Positions 45,238 to 57,798 of a DNA stretch of 64,000 nucleotides are shown one piece after another. The position numbers were made by a program, and so were the translations under genes. The notes under the pieces are model-generated. The model was not told where the DNA came from. It was given only the letters and a program-made list of their open reading frames with translations, and did no database searches. This stretch comes from Prunus persica (lineage: Eukaryota; Streptophyta; Magnoliopsida; Rosales; Rosaceae). The DNA lies in assembly GCF_000346465.2 (NCBI RefSeq), contig NC_034013.1, forward strand, positions 12,013,373-12,077,372, given 5' to 3'. Numbering within the stretch: position 1 is the stretch's first letter; each line of letters starts with the position of its first letter.

Positions 45238-48200
45238 ATGGCGACTAAACCACTTACAACTGAAACAATTGCTCTGACTGAGAAGAAGATGGACATGACA
45301 TTAGGTATTCTTTTAAACCCCCGCCTGTTGTGTTTTTTTAATTATCTTTCATTGTATTCTTTAGCCTTGATTTGCTAACGTGTGATAATGTGTGATATAT
45401 AGATGACATTATTAAAATGTCGAAAGTTGCTCCAAAGGGTAAGAAGCAGCAGCGAAGGGCTTCGGTAAGTTCCTTTATTTCTCTCTTTTTCATATTTTAA
45501 GAGAAAACAACTGTTACTGAAATATTCTCGTAGCACAAAATTGTTGAATAGTATCAAATGTCTCTCCCTCTGCAGAATAAAGCCCAGAATTTTGTAAAAG
45601 GTGCTGCTCAAGATAAACCAGCAAAGCTGCGGCGCTTTATGGACGCAAGATCTTCCATTAGACAGGTACGTGAATGATATTGCTGAGTTGAATTCTATTT
45701 TTAATTATTTTGTGCATTGTTACTAACATATTGTCTCGTTATTTGGTTCCAATATGTTAATCAGGGGGTTCTAGCTCAGAGAAGGTCAAATTTCCAGGGG
45801 AACCAATTTCCCATTGCAGCTGAGGCTGCACGAAAGGCAGCAGTTGCTCCTCTTCGCAATAGAGCTTTTAATCGTAACCGGGTACCTAACTGGAAAGCAA
45901 GGTATTAACTTCTAGTTTTGGAAACTTGCAATGCGTTTTGGTTTTTAGTTCTTAATTGGTGGCGGCTCCCAATAATTGGTACCTAATTGTATTGATTGTG
46001 AATTTACTTTATTACAGGTAAATATTGGTGCTTCTATATTAGTGATGACCTTCTGCCATTTGCTTCGGATAAAACATTTCAACTCCCATAATTGTGGAAC
46101 ACCTGCATATATTTTGTTTATTCGGCAAGAAGTCAATTTGGGAGTGTTTCAAAGTGTTGATTGTTTCTGTAGATGCTATCCAGAATAGATATCTGCATTA
46201 TAAATTCTCAATTTGCGATCTGCAAAGTTACCATATGTTGAGTGGTGCATATCTCAAATCATTATGGACATTCTTACAACTGGAGATTTGTGGGGTTGAG
46301 TTCACTGGTCGGTAATGGGATCACAAGACTTGGGCAGGGATAAGATTTGCAAGATACAGAAAAAAGTGAAATCAGTTTGATTACTTGAAGTATGTAGCAT
46401 GTAGCTTGAGCATTATGTAATGTTGGATAGAGCATGTACTGAGGGCTAGTAACTGTTATGCATTCTAAGTGGCTCAGTGTTTGATAGGATTAACTTGTTG
46501 ACGTGTTCTTCTATGTTGAGTGGGTGTTACTGTAGTTTCCCTAACGGGTTTGGAAGTTAGCACATGTTCCTTGGCTTTGAATTCAAGATATCACCATCTC
46601 CAGTTTTTCAGTTCATTCTGAATATGCTGGCTTTCTGCAAGTTATTAAATCACTAGTACTTCAGATGTGATTTATAGGTCCAGCTTATTGACATGTTTTT
46701 CTATGTCGAGTGGGTATTACTGTAGTTTCCCTAAAGAGTTTGGAAGTTGGCACATGTTCCCTGGTTTTGAATTCAAGATATTACTATCTCCTGTTTTTCA
46801 GTTCATGCTGAATATACTGGCGTTTCTGCAAGCTTTTAAATCACTAGTCCTGGCATGTGATAGGTCCATCTATTCTACCCATTTTGCTTTAATATTTTCT
46901 CTTCAGTTGACCTTGCAAATACGTATTAACAATGTCTATGATCTGGGAGGCAACATTGGAGAGTCCTTCTCCTTTGTGATGAGCCATAGGGTTTTCGGGA
47001 AGCTTCTGTCTCATGGAACGTTTCACTTTTTCTAGTTTATGCTGACTGATACTTACACCTTCCTCCTCTTTGTTTCCTGGGGTATTTATTGCCTGCTGAA
47101 TGGATGGTTGAGTCTCCTCTGCTTTAAGGTGCAATGGGTTGGAATTGAAGTGGATAATTGCACAACCAAACATCAGTTGCAGATTACAAAAGAACAAACT
47201 AAGCAACAGTTGTGTTTCAGGTTTTTTGTGTATAGAAATTTTGTTAAATGGGATAACAGAAGGGGATTAATATTCAGTTGATGATTGTCGAGTAGGGGCC
47301 AAGCCTTCTGCCCCTTTGTTGTTTTCCAATTCTTTTAGTGGTTGGAAGCTGTGTCCTGTAGTATGTTTTGTGGTCTACAAGTGGTTGGAGAACCATAACT
47401 TGTCGTTCAACAGAAGCTCCAGTGGCTTCCACTCTCGATGTGTTCGCCTGCTTAAAGCTGGGATCAGAAATTCCTTGGGGAAGGCATTTTACCCATTTGA
47501 CGAATGGGATGTTCATTTAGTTTAATGGCAAATGAACCCCTGTTGTGATTCATCAATTCTGCTGCCATGTGAAGGTGTTTTGATGAGGGTTTCTGTGAGG
47601 AATATGTTTGCTTGGTGAGGCTTGAATTCAGATGAAGGTTTGTGGTTAGAAGTACCTTTTGCAGACTAAAAAGGAGCCACACTGCTGAGAGAACATCATT
47701 TTCCTACAACTGTTTTTTCCTCTAATGGTTTGTCGCATTAATTGGATATGTTTAGAATTGTGATGGTAAGGCACTTTAACCTCTCATCCAGTCGAATGCA
47801 TATCTGCTCGTGATCCCCTTGCAATTACTTGGTGTTGGTGTAGGCGTATTGATAGCCATCATCTCTGTTGTCTAAGTTAGCTAGCTTTTTTAAGGCACAT
47901 GGTATTCAATTCTTCAACCATTTTTTCTATTTCTGGATGCAGGGTTGGTGCTCCAATTCTTCAGAGAAGGGCTGGAAATGTTGGCTACGGTACTAAGGTA
48001 TTCTTTCTTACTTAATGGTGACCTTTAGATTTTTTTCCCTTCAACATTATCGAGTGTCAGTGGCTTGTGTGGTTGAAGAGTCCTGGTGGTTAATGATTGG
48101 CTTTCTTTGGTCATGGTTGAGTAATCTTTAATGAGTGTGAGTTGAATAGTCCTGATGGTATATGATTTCTTTGTTTGGTCAATGACATTGTGGTTTCTAA

Positions 48201-48668
48201 AAACTTGTTCATTGGGTGTAGCAATCCACCAATTTGGTGGAAACTTTAAGATTCTTTGGAGTATAAGGAACCAAATTGTAGTTTTTGTTTACACTCTGGA
48301 TATTACACTTTGGAGTTCCTTTCATATATGTTCTTTGTGAAAGTAAATCATTGTGAGAAAAGAAATTGATTTTGACCGGTATTATTAGTGGTTCATCTGG
48401 AATCTGAATAGATGCCATTTGATCTCTGTTGCTTATGAAGTTGGTGTTTGGTGTGCAGCTGCCACTTCCGCAACAGCAGCAGCAGCAGCTTCGGCAGCAA
48501 GAGAATGCACTTCCTAAGCAGAGGCCTCAAACACTCGATTTGCTCTTTGCAAACATGAAGGAGCAAAGGATGAGGGCCCAACCACGCCAGAACAATGCCG
48601 TACCCCGCAACATTAGGGGTGTCCAGCAGAGGCCCCCTTGGGGAAGAGGCGGACGATTTGGCAACTGA
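45238..48668 (+). CDS. UIEF: UAP56-interacting mRNA export factor (UIEF type)
   Basis: Six coding exons, 45238-45304, 45403-45464, 45576-45665, 45765-45901, 47943-47997 and 48459-48668, code 206 residues. The ATG sits directly at an acceptor (AAATCAG|ATG), and a leader exon probably ends at 44799. Near the N-terminus, KKMDMTLDDIIKMSK is the UAP56-binding motif of the REF/UIF class. The middle is Arg/Lys-rich (GKKQQRRASNKAQNF, QRRSNFQGNQF, RNRAFNRNRVPNWKARVGAP). A Gln-rich segment follows, then RPQTLDLLFANMKEQRM, a second UAP56-binding-like motif, and the end is RPPWGRGGRFGN. Known for the family: Arabidopsis UIEF1/2 link the TREX helicase UAP56 to mRNA for nuclear export. Synteny points to UIEF2 (At4g23910). 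Intron 4 is over 2 kb and holds a tandem duplication. Confidence 0.9.
46484..46866 (+). repeat. 190-bp tandem duplication inside a UIEF intron
   Basis: Two direct copies with a period of about 190 bp, sharing GTGGGT(G/A)TTACTGTAGTTTCCC, TTTGAATTCAAGATAT and AAATCACTAGT with roughly 85% identity. They lie in the middle of the 2-kb fourth intron. Confidence 0.85.
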
Positions 48669-49399
48669 TTCATACACATAATGTGCCAGCTAGAAAGGGT
48701 TTTTCTTCTTTTTTTTCCTTGGTTCAAGAAGACAAGTGCTGGAATTGAATGTCTACTTTGTCTAGATCCCAATGTGTAGCTGATGAGGGTTCATATCCAA
48801 AATATATTGTGGCCGTCCAACTTTTGTTGCCTTTATTTGTCCATTTTTATGACTTTGGAAGACTTTGTTTTCGATCTTGTTTCATTCACTGTCACAATGT
48901 GTATATATATGGTAGCAGTCGCTTCTGTTATGGACAACTGTGTAATTCATGCTTTCAAATACCATTTTTTCTTGGTATAATCCATGTTTTTATGATTTTC
49001 TGATGTCTCTTTCACCCTTAACATTTTGTTATCCTGTTCGATTGTGCTGTTGTTTCATGTTATCCGTTCGATTGTGCCAATGTTTCTTTTGGTGCAATTC
49101 ACGTTTGAATTTCTGGTCTCTGAAAGTAGGTAAGTTCTTCGAGTGTTCTCCAATGTTCGACAAGGTTTAAGTAACCGAAAAATATTGTTCTTAGAATGCT
49201 AGCGTAATATGATTTTAATCTGAGCTTCCTTCTATATTCAAATGCTCAACAGTTGATATTTCCATAAGCAAACTAGATTATAAATTGGTATCAGATTTGA
49301 CTGTTTAACTGCCAGAAAGTGACATTCCGTTCTTAACTGACAAGAGGATGAATGGAACGCAGATTTGACTGTATAACTGCCAGAAACCTCCCATGAGCT
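48669..49399. other. 3' flank of the UIEF gene, no gene recognised
   Basis: T-rich 3' UTR and spacer. GATTTGACTGT(T/A)TAACTGCCAGAAA occurs twice 63 bp apart (about 49298 and 49361), just before the LINE relic. No exon is seen. Confidence 0.45.
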
Positions 49400-50096
49400 C
49401 TCAAAATCAACGTGGACGGTGCATGGAACGCAGCCACCAAATCAGGTGGGGTTGGAGTGGTGGTTCGTGATTCAACAGGGGCCTTCATTGCATGAAGGGC
49501 ACGGAAGTTTGATAATGTTTTTTCATCTTTACAAAGTGAGGCCTTGGCAGCACGAGAAGGTGTGGTTTTGGCGATCGAAAGGGGTTTAGCTAATATCTGT
49601 TTTGAGAGTGATTCTTTCCAAATCGTTACGGCATTTGGATGCTCATCTTTGGATAGATCTTTCATCGGCCCTATCTTAGAAGACTAAGTTTTTGTTGTTA
49701 CAAATCACTGGAGAAGGCTTTACCCATGTCCGTCGGAATGCAAATGAGGCTGCTCACCGCATTGCTCGCTTTGCTTTACACCTTGGAACACTCATCTCTT
49801 GGTTCGAGGAACTTCCAGACTTTCTAGTTGATGTTTTATTGAGGATTGTAACAAGTAGTTTTTACGGGTATGTTCCTAGGGGTACCAGGGGGGGGGGGGG
49901 GCGGTGGGGTACTCTACCAGTAGTTAGGTTCTTGCTCATGCTTGCAGTTGAGCGGGTAAGGCTACTCAGTTAGACCGACAACTGAGCCCATATGTGTAGA
50001 GAAACTCGCCTAATCCCCGATGACATTGCCCGGTTTTTGTACTAGTTACGCTTCCTATTAATAAAATCCTATCGCTATTCTCTCAAAAAAAGAAAA
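49400..50096 (+). pseudogene. LINE RNase H relic with 3' tail
   Basis: The frame opens LKINVDGAWNAATKSGGVGVVVRDSTGAFIA and meets a TGA; it continues SLQSEALAAREGVVLAIERGLANICFESDSFQIV, then after one frameshift near 49680 reads TGEGFTHVRRNANEAAHRIARFALHLG. These are the strand, active-site and helix pieces of an RVT_3 RNase H domain: VDGAW, SEALAAREG, ESDS and RRNANEAAH. After about 49870 comes a 14-base G-run, then AT-rich tail sequence ending ATAAAATCC...CTCTCAAAAAAAG, a typical non-LTR 3' end. It is an independent fragment from the one at 7.5 kb, on the other strand and with different sequence. Confidence 0.82.
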
Positions 50097-50216
50097 CAAA
50101 ATAAACAAGAGGATGAAGATAAATGATTAAAAATATCAAACATACTAATTCCTTGGCTCTGAGTTGTTGGTATGTACACAAGTATATAAACCATCCTAAA
50201 AAGAAAGTAAAAACAT

Positions 50217-52238
50217 CTATGAATTGCGTGGAGGTACTTGAAAAAGAGGAGGCTCAGTTAACTTTGTATTTGGTTCTCTTTTTTTCTGCAGCAGCAGCCG
50301 TATTTCCAAATAAATTGAGATGAAAAGAAAAGTAAAAAAGAAACACAAAAATGTTATCATCAACCCTCTTGCTCCATTTCCTTTATAAAGCCCAAGGAAA
50401 ATGTTCACAGCTGCAAGCACAATCACCAGTCTCCCCACCCAATGATGGATCTTGTTCCAGTAGTCTTGGGCTTTGCTGGTACTGGATGGCCTCACAATGA
50501 ATTGGCATATCTGATCAAATCAAAGACAACCCCAACAAACAAGGGAAAAAAAAAACAGTAAAAAGATATTCATTAGTTTTGAGAAGAGCACATGACTTTG
50601 GTTGCACGGATAAATACTCTTAACCTACAAACCCCTGTGGAACCGAAAATCATAGTTAAGTATGACTTTGATGAATATTTTGTATTATTTTGAGAGGATT
50701 AAGAGAAGGGGAAAAAAACACCTGAAGAACACTGAGTGCGAGGATAGCGAATCCAAGGACTCTGTGGGAATTAAAGTCGGCATGGATGAGATCGTAGAGT
50801 GTCCTTCCAACAGCCACAGCAGCAAGACCAACAAAGAAGCCCACAAACTGAACTGATGAATGAAGGTAGTACCATAAAGGCTCATACTGCCTAAAATGTC
50901 TGGCTATAGGAACTCCAAATGGAATGATTATGCCCCATCCAGTTATAGCCAATATTCCATGGGTCAGCTTCATGCTTGTGCTGTCTACAAAACCAAGATA
51001 TATAGCACCTGCATGCATGCATATGTACTATTAATTCAATTTCAAATTTGGATAATATTGGTTAATGATCATGTTGAAAAGAAAACCCCTAATAACCCAA
51101 GATAATGAATACTATTAGATGATCACTAGACTCAAAAGCTTAAATTGAATGTCTTACGGAACAAATATAATGGAATTGTGTAGCAACGATGGGGTTGGAA
51201 GATTCGATATTAGACAATCACTAGGCTCCAAAAGCTTAAATTATCAAGGAAATAAGCTAATAATGTATATCAAGCTAACGGTTACGTCATTTACATGGAG
51301 AAGCTCACATGTAGACATAGAGAAGCATATAGGTTAAGGCTCCATTATGGGAGGTTTAGAACACTGTCATATAGAGAAAAATACAATTTCCCCAAAAACT
51401 TAAGGCCGTCTGAAAATGAGCTAACAATGTATATCAAGCAAATAAATATGCACGTGTGTATGAGAAATGAATTGACAAATGAACCAACCTCTGGAGAAGT
51501 CAACTGCCAAGGCGCTTCTGTATTTATGCTTCGGCAGGATATTGTTCTCACCAGGTTTGCCAAACCCGCAAGCAAATAGAAATGGCTGCCGATTGAGACG
51601 TTGGGGAAACTGGAGTTGAAACCCCAGGTAAATTATTTTGTCCTTGAGAACAATGGTAGGTGTAACATTGGTGAATTTCAAGTCACCTTTTTCTGGTATC
51701 ACTTCTTCACTGGTCATACGTCCACTTAGAAAATACTGTTTTACCGTGCCGGATTTACCATCGTTGTTCATCCACCCTACCACCGCACTCGAACTGACCA
51801 TCATCCCGTCCTTGGACACCCCGACTGAGATCCAATTATTCTCATGTATCCCCATTAGTATCACGGTAACAACGGCGTCCTTGTCCTGATGAAACTGTCA
51901 CGACATACCTTGTGACGTCATGTCATGCGATTTTAAAAAGTAATTAATTGATTAAGAATGAAAATGAGATGTGAAATGAGATGATGGTGATCACTTACGC
52001 TAATGCTGTAGCCGTGCCAATCAAGGGTTGAACAAATGGATTTAGGGATGTCATGGTAGGGTGGAAGAAGAACATTTGAATTTGTTGTACAAAAATTAGG
52101 TACTACAATAGTTGTTGCATCATTCCGACCAGCATTGACCAAGCTCTTCTTTGGCTCTAATAACAATATCATCATCATGTATATGAATACATCGGAAAAA
52201 CTTAATATCAAGTAATTTGAGTTCCCCATGATCACCAT
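50217..52238 (-). CDS. DOMON and cytochrome b561 domain protein (CYBDOM)
   Basis: Four exons on the minus strand, 52238-51999, 51894-51489, 51008-50722 and 50510-50217, code 408 residues in phase (405 from the second ATG at 52229). A hydrophobic segment near residues 10-27 suggests a signal peptide. The DOMON domain runs about 55-200 (ICSTLDWHGYSIS...NNWISVGVSKDGMMVSSSAVVGWMN...YLSGRM-like ...FACGFG). Cytochrome b561 follows: LTHGILAITGWGIIIPFG, WYYLHSSVQFVGFFVG, HRVLGFAILALSVLQ, KIHHWVGRLVIVLAAVN and a fifth membrane segment, with His in each of the first four as expected for two haems. Known for the family: plasma-membrane proteins that pass electrons from cytosolic ascorbate to the apoplast, some auxin-responsive. 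Divergent from the 53215 gene, about 1 kb apart. Confidence 0.9.
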
Positions 52239-53214
52239 ATATGAATTAGAATAAAAAAGAAAGGGGAAGAAAATCTATATTCTTTGAATTTGCATGTTGA
52301 TCATGATGAAAAAAAAATCTATAAATAAAAAAGAAAGATATGACAAACTTAAATAAATTTAATTTTTTTTCCCCATTTTCTTTAAAATATACTTTATGAT
52401 GTTGGAAATGAAATGCCAGTTTATGAAGAAAACAGGGTTTGAATTCGAACATGGATGAAGACGATCGATGGTTGAACTCAATGTAGAGTGCACAGTGTTT
52501 CCCGCCATTTTGCTTCCAAGAGATGGTAGCATTGTCCGACGTCCACTAAATTTCCTGCACCTCTCATGACCGCAAGCTGTAACAACCAGAGACATATAGA
52601 GTAGAACTGGTCAACGAGGTCCTACATTTTGTCCTCCTAATAATAACCAAATTACATAATCCAAACACAAAGATACCGATTGGAAATTAAAATACATATA
52701 ATGCTTATACCAAATTTAACAAGTGATATGCAATTACTCAACCGTTTATAACTTGTGTGAGGTTGTTCTGGTCACTTAGTAGTGCTGAGTAAAAGAATAA
52801 TAAATTCAGTTATTCAGTATTGTCACGTGACATGAACAATTCGCACAAACAATTCGCACAAGTCAAAACGATTTCCTTTTTTTTCACTACGAATTCTTTT
52901 AATAAGGAAGATTTATGTTTTGGCTTCTCTACACAGCCAATGTTGTTGAAGAAAATGTTTCTTTTTGTGATTATTTTCATTAAATGGTGGACCTAGTCTT
53001 CCTTCCAAATACATGGACGTTACTAAACTTCCATACCTGTCGCTGGTCTTGTCCCAACTCATAACGTCTAATAACCACCTCTCGTTCCTCATCTTTATCA
53101 CCACAAAACCCACACACAAACACAGAGACCTCCATTGGTCCATTACAAATTATAGCCTATAGCTTTGTTCTTTACTCTTGGTGGGTTCAAACTTCGATCG
53201 AACCCATTTCAGAA
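52239..53214. promoter_or_regulatory. Divergent promoter region, CYBDOM (-) and 53215 gene (+)
   Basis: About 1 kb between two divergent ATGs. AT-rich, with ATGAACAATTCGCACAA words in tandem near 52833-52862. No firm TATA box assigned to either gene. Confidence 0.35.
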
Positions 53215-56200
53215 ATGACTTTAATAAACCTCAGCTCCCTATCCCCATGGCTCTCTCGTCTCTCTCACTCCTCTCCACCACTCCCCATTATCACCACCAA
53301 CGCAACCAACGCCTTGCTGTTCAGAATCCAAACTACTTCCATCAACTTCTCCAAGCTCCTCACAACAAAAGCGTCATTGGGTGAGAGCGAAAGTGGTAGT
53401 GGGTTGGCAGAGGACTCTGTCTCCGAGTTGTTAGATGATGAGTTGCTTAGTAAAGTTTCGGGTGCTAAGGACGCCCAAGAAGCACTCCAGATGATCGCAG
53501 AAATTACTGGGAGAAATGGTGGTTTTGTGAGTGCTTCTGATTGTTGTGCTATTGTATCAGCTGCCCTTAAAAGGAACAACCCTGACCTGGCTCTCTCTGT
53601 TTTTTATGAAATGCGTGCGAGTTTTGATCAAGGTATTGGTTTGGGTTTTAACATCAGTTGCTCTTATGTTTGGAAGACTAGCATTGTTTTTCATCATAAC
53701 TCAACATTCCAATTTTCAATTGGATTTCAAAAAAGGAATGGGTTTGTCTATTTATGTTCATCTATGCAAAGCTTGCCTTGCTGACAGTATTGCTGAATGG
53801 TAATCTAGAATACATACAACTTATGCCAAATGGGAGTGTGTGTTTGTAAGAAATTTACTGCTGAATTCCATTTCTAAATTCATCTGTTGTTTTTAGTACA
53901 TTACTTGTGGGAAATTAACTAGGGGCATTGATCACTTGTTCTGGGGCAGGTGTTAATGAAAATGGCCCTCTTGTTGAGAGGTGGAAGTGGTCCAGACCAG
54001 ATGTACGCGTATACACATCATTGATTCTGGGTCTAGCTGCATCACTGAAAGTTTCTGATGCCCTTAGGATGATCAACAATATTTGCCGAGTAGGAGTATC
54101 TCCTGCTGAGGAGGTAAAAACATTTCTTTTTTTCTTTGTTTTTTTGCCTCTTTCTTTCAGCATTTGGTTTTTTCCCGAGCAATTACATTTGTATTTTATA
54201 AGGAAACTATGATAAACTCATAATTGCCAGCTTTAACTGCCCCTCACTTGTTTCTGTTGGCTGATGTCGGTTTTAAACTATTAATTGATTGGTTTTCAAT
54301 TTTGGACACTTGAAACCAGTAGTCAGGAAATAAGACACTCAAATCATTTTATGTACTTTAATTGTCTTCTTTTCCTTTATTCAATTTGTCTTGGACACAT
54401 GTGAAAAACATCTGACTGGCTTTAATGTGGTTTTCAGGTCCCATTTGGGAAGGTTGTTAGGTGTCCAAGCTGTATGATAGCTGTTGCTGTTGCACAACCA
54501 CAACATGGTATTCAGGTATGCATGTCAAAAACCTGTGAACTCATTTTTGAGGAATACATGAGATTGGATGCTTTGTTCAAAGCAATGGTACTCATGCCAC
54601 AAATCTGGTGCAGATAGTGTCGTGTGCAAAGTGCTGCTACCAATACGAACTTATTTCTGGCAACATAGCTAGTATTGAGTCAGAAGAAATCAGGTGGGTT
54701 TATTTATCTGCTTTTGTTTAGCTGGTTAATATTGACTCTCTATAGTTTCTCTATGTTTGAGAACATGCGCAAGAGCATTTTCCGTAACCAGTGTATGCAC
54801 GATGATCTTGCTCTGAGTTCCTCAGAGAGCTACGGATTAATATGATTTATAACAGTTATACATTTTTTAGCAGAGACTTGTGAACCTGATTACAGTGTCA
54901 TTTATTGGAATACACATCAAACTTATCACATGTTAATTCTATGTCAATCACACAGCTAATATATGTGTGTGGTGTTGATCCTGGGATATTGACTTTTTCT
55001 AAGGATCTCCTACTGCCGAACGCAGCATGGATGTTCCAGCTTGGAAAAGGGGCCTAAGATTCCTGCAAATAATGAAGCAAAGTGTTCCTGCTGCTGTTCA
55101 CTCCATTGTGGTATGATATTATTCATTATGAATGTTCAATTTCCCATTTTATATCCATGAAATTCCACCTATATCATATCTATATTGTTGTTGATCATCA
55201 TTTTCCCTCTCCTTTTTCAGGTTCAAACCCCTTCTGGTATGGCTCGTACAAACAGGTTTGCTACTGAAACAGTTGATCTCCCAGCACAGGAAGGAGAAAG
55301 GGTAACTATTGCTCTAGCAGCTCCATCAAGTGTTTACAGAGAGGTGGGGCCCTTAAAATTTAGTCCTAAGGCTCCCAACTTTTATCCTGGGGAGCCAATC
55401 TGCCTGACTAACCATGAAGATGGCCGGGAGTCAAAACTATTAAGAGCCCCTATAAAAGACAGAGGATCTTCGCTAACAAACCCCTCCATCCTTTTTCCAA
55501 TTGTTGCTGTTTTGGCTTCTGGAAATGCTGCCTCTGGAGTTATAGACCCCAGCCTTCCCCAATTCCTTCCAGTTGCTGCAGTGGCATCTCTTGCTGTTGG
55601 AGTTACTCTGAACACATTGGTTTTCCCCCAATTGAGTCGTGTAAGCAGTAAGCTAGTAAATTTATTTTTTTCCCATTATAAGTGTAACTTGTGATACCCA
55701 AACCCCCATCCTCGCCCTTCTGAAAAGGGAAACAAAAAAAAAAGATCATTGTTAATTGAAATTTCAGGTCCCTTGCAATTAGTATTTGGTTTCTTCAACC
55801 CCTTCACAAGTAATGAGGGTCTAACTTTTCTTTAGGTACGCTAGATGTTTGAGGATTATGCAAGTAGTTTTGTTTACTCAATCTAACATGGTTTGTAATG
55901 TTTACATATATTCCATTAAAGACATTTCTTGAACAACTCAGAAATGTATGTTGTTCATAATATACTTGCTTTTTTTGTCAGCTTCCTCGGAGATTGGTGG
56001 ATACAGTTGCTATCAAGCAGCAACTTTTATCTCAATATGACACACTCCAATCTCGTATAAAGAGCCTAAAAGAAGCTGCTGAGAAAGAGGTAAGCCTCCA
56101 TGCTAGTTGTGACTGTGATTTATTAAACTTTACAGTGGAACATCCTACATGTATGAAGATTTTTGTTGATTATTTTGTCTAAAAAGTGAGTAGCTTTGTG

Positions 56201-57172
56201 ATCATAAAAAAGTGGCCTAATCTCTAGCAATCTGAACAAAAAAAGGGTTATTCAACAATTTTGTGGCAGAAATCACGTCTTGCCCTTTTCCTTTCATGCA
56301 TAATTAACTGAGTGGATTGAAGATATAAGAAAGATGTTCACTTATTTCCCGTGCAGGTCTGGATGTTGGCTCGGATGTGCCAACTTGAGAACAAAATTTT
56401 CGCCGTAGGAGAGACTTCTTATCGGTGAAACTCTCTAACATTATTGTTCTTCCTTTCTTAACTAGTCGTATGATTAGTTGAAATTATTTTATGCTTGAAT
56501 GTCTTTTTAGTGATGTCGCAAATAACGAGTTAGCATCGGCCTCTGCTTTCAACTTCACTAGTCTGAAACAAATTTGTTTTTCAATATCTAGTGCTCGAAG
56601 AAGTAGAGTCAAAAGGGTTCGAGAAGGCTTGGAAAATTCTCTCAGGGGACGGATTGAACTTATTGACAGCTATGCAAGAGTATGGTTTTGTCTTTAGACC
56701 CAACTTAACCCCCCCTCCCCTCTGAATGTTGTCGACTAATATAGCTATGCTGTCCGCTTATCAGATTTCCTCAATGATCGAAATTGAGGTAGAATTGGAC
56801 TCTGATGTTCTTGCTGCTGAAGCAGCAAGCAATGTGGTAAGCTCAAATTAATTACATAGTTCCTTCCCTGTGATATGCCTTTATACAAGCTAACTAGGTC
56901 ATTCTTATTTGCAGGAAAATATTGCTGAACAGATACAGCAAACCATGGAGCTAGAAAATCTTGAAGAGGCATCTCCTTACTTTGCGTTAACCAAAAAATA
57001 AAGAATTTATAATATTCATTCATAAAAGTAAAGAAAGAATATTACTTGGTTCATGCAATTGTTTGCTAATCATATATATTTTTCTCTGCAGAGATGGAGA
57101 ATACAAGTTGAAGCAAATGATGAGGCAGAAAGACTTCTTAGTTCCCAACCGATGCCCACAGAACAGGTTTAG
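53215..57172 (+). CDS. Putative plastid protein: PPR-like, zinc-ribbon, membrane, coiled coil
   Basis: Twelve exons keep phase: 53215-53632, 53950-54113, 54438-54515, 54614-54693, 55026-55110, 55221-55640, 55982-56089, 56357-56424, 56592-56679, 56765-56836, 56915-56968 and 57092-57172, coding 571 residues. The Ser/Thr/Leu-rich N-terminus looks like a chloroplast transit peptide. Two PPR-like helical repeats follow (ASDCCAIVSAALKRNNPDLALSVFYEMR; PDVRVYTSLILGLAASLKVSDALRMINNI). Then a zinc ribbon, VVRCPSCMIAV...IVSCAKCCYQYE, then WKRGLRFLQIMKQSVPAAVHSIVVQTPSGMARTNRF, a hydrophobic hairpin (SILFPIVAVLASGNAASG...FLPVAAVASLAVGVTLNTLVFP) and a C-terminal coiled coil ending EANDEAERLLSSQPMPTEQV. The last intron needs a GC donor. 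No Arabidopsis name is recalled; function unknown, organelle gene expression or thylakoid role possible. Confidence 0.8.
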
Positions 57173-57798
57173 GAACCAAAATAATGAAGTAAATGATGAA
57201 GCACATGGTGATGACTCCCAAAATCTCTCTTTGGTTGAATCAATCAAAGGCCAGAACCAAATTTCTGTCACATTCCATGAAACAATGCTGAAGGATATAG
57301 GACGTTTGAGAAGCTTTGCCCTGGCATGACTTTGTGGAAAGAGCTTGGTCTCTTCAGGTGCTGCTTGTTCATGTCCTGCTGAAAATCGTCTATCTTCGGT
57401 GGTTTGATTTATGAAGGCATTTCATGTCTATAGAGAATAAACTGACAATGTCATTGAAATTTCTAATTGATCACCACATTGTAAGTGTTGCAAGAAAGCT
57501 CCCATTTGATATAGATAAAGTTTTTATTTCTATTTTTGTGGACATTACTGTCAAAAATCTGATGCTCTGTGTGAAGAATAGATCCCCATGTTTAACTTTT
57601 AATCAACTTCGAATGCAACTAGAAAACTTTTTTTCGGATCAAAGGTTGGAACGATTCTCTAACTTCTCTTCTTTCCCTTTCGATAATCACTTGCTCGAGT
57701 CTAACAAACTTACAGAGATTACAATTGTAGGTACAGACACTACAAAAATCATGTTTACAGTAATGAAAATCAGGTTTTAGAAAGCAACCTGCCCTTCT

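Noticed and set aside
52359..52595. Upstream minus-strand ORF that might be a first exon of the CYBDOM gene
   Set aside because: No donor/acceptor pair joins it in frame to the signal-peptide-like exon, and it shows no family similarity.
55021..55110. Reading RISYCRTQHGCSSLEKG...CSCCCSLHCG as a Cys-rich extension in the 53215 gene
   Set aside because: That frame cannot join the next exon; an acceptor at AACGCAG (55025) gives MDVPAWKRGLRFLQIMKQSVPAAVHSIV, which joins in phase.
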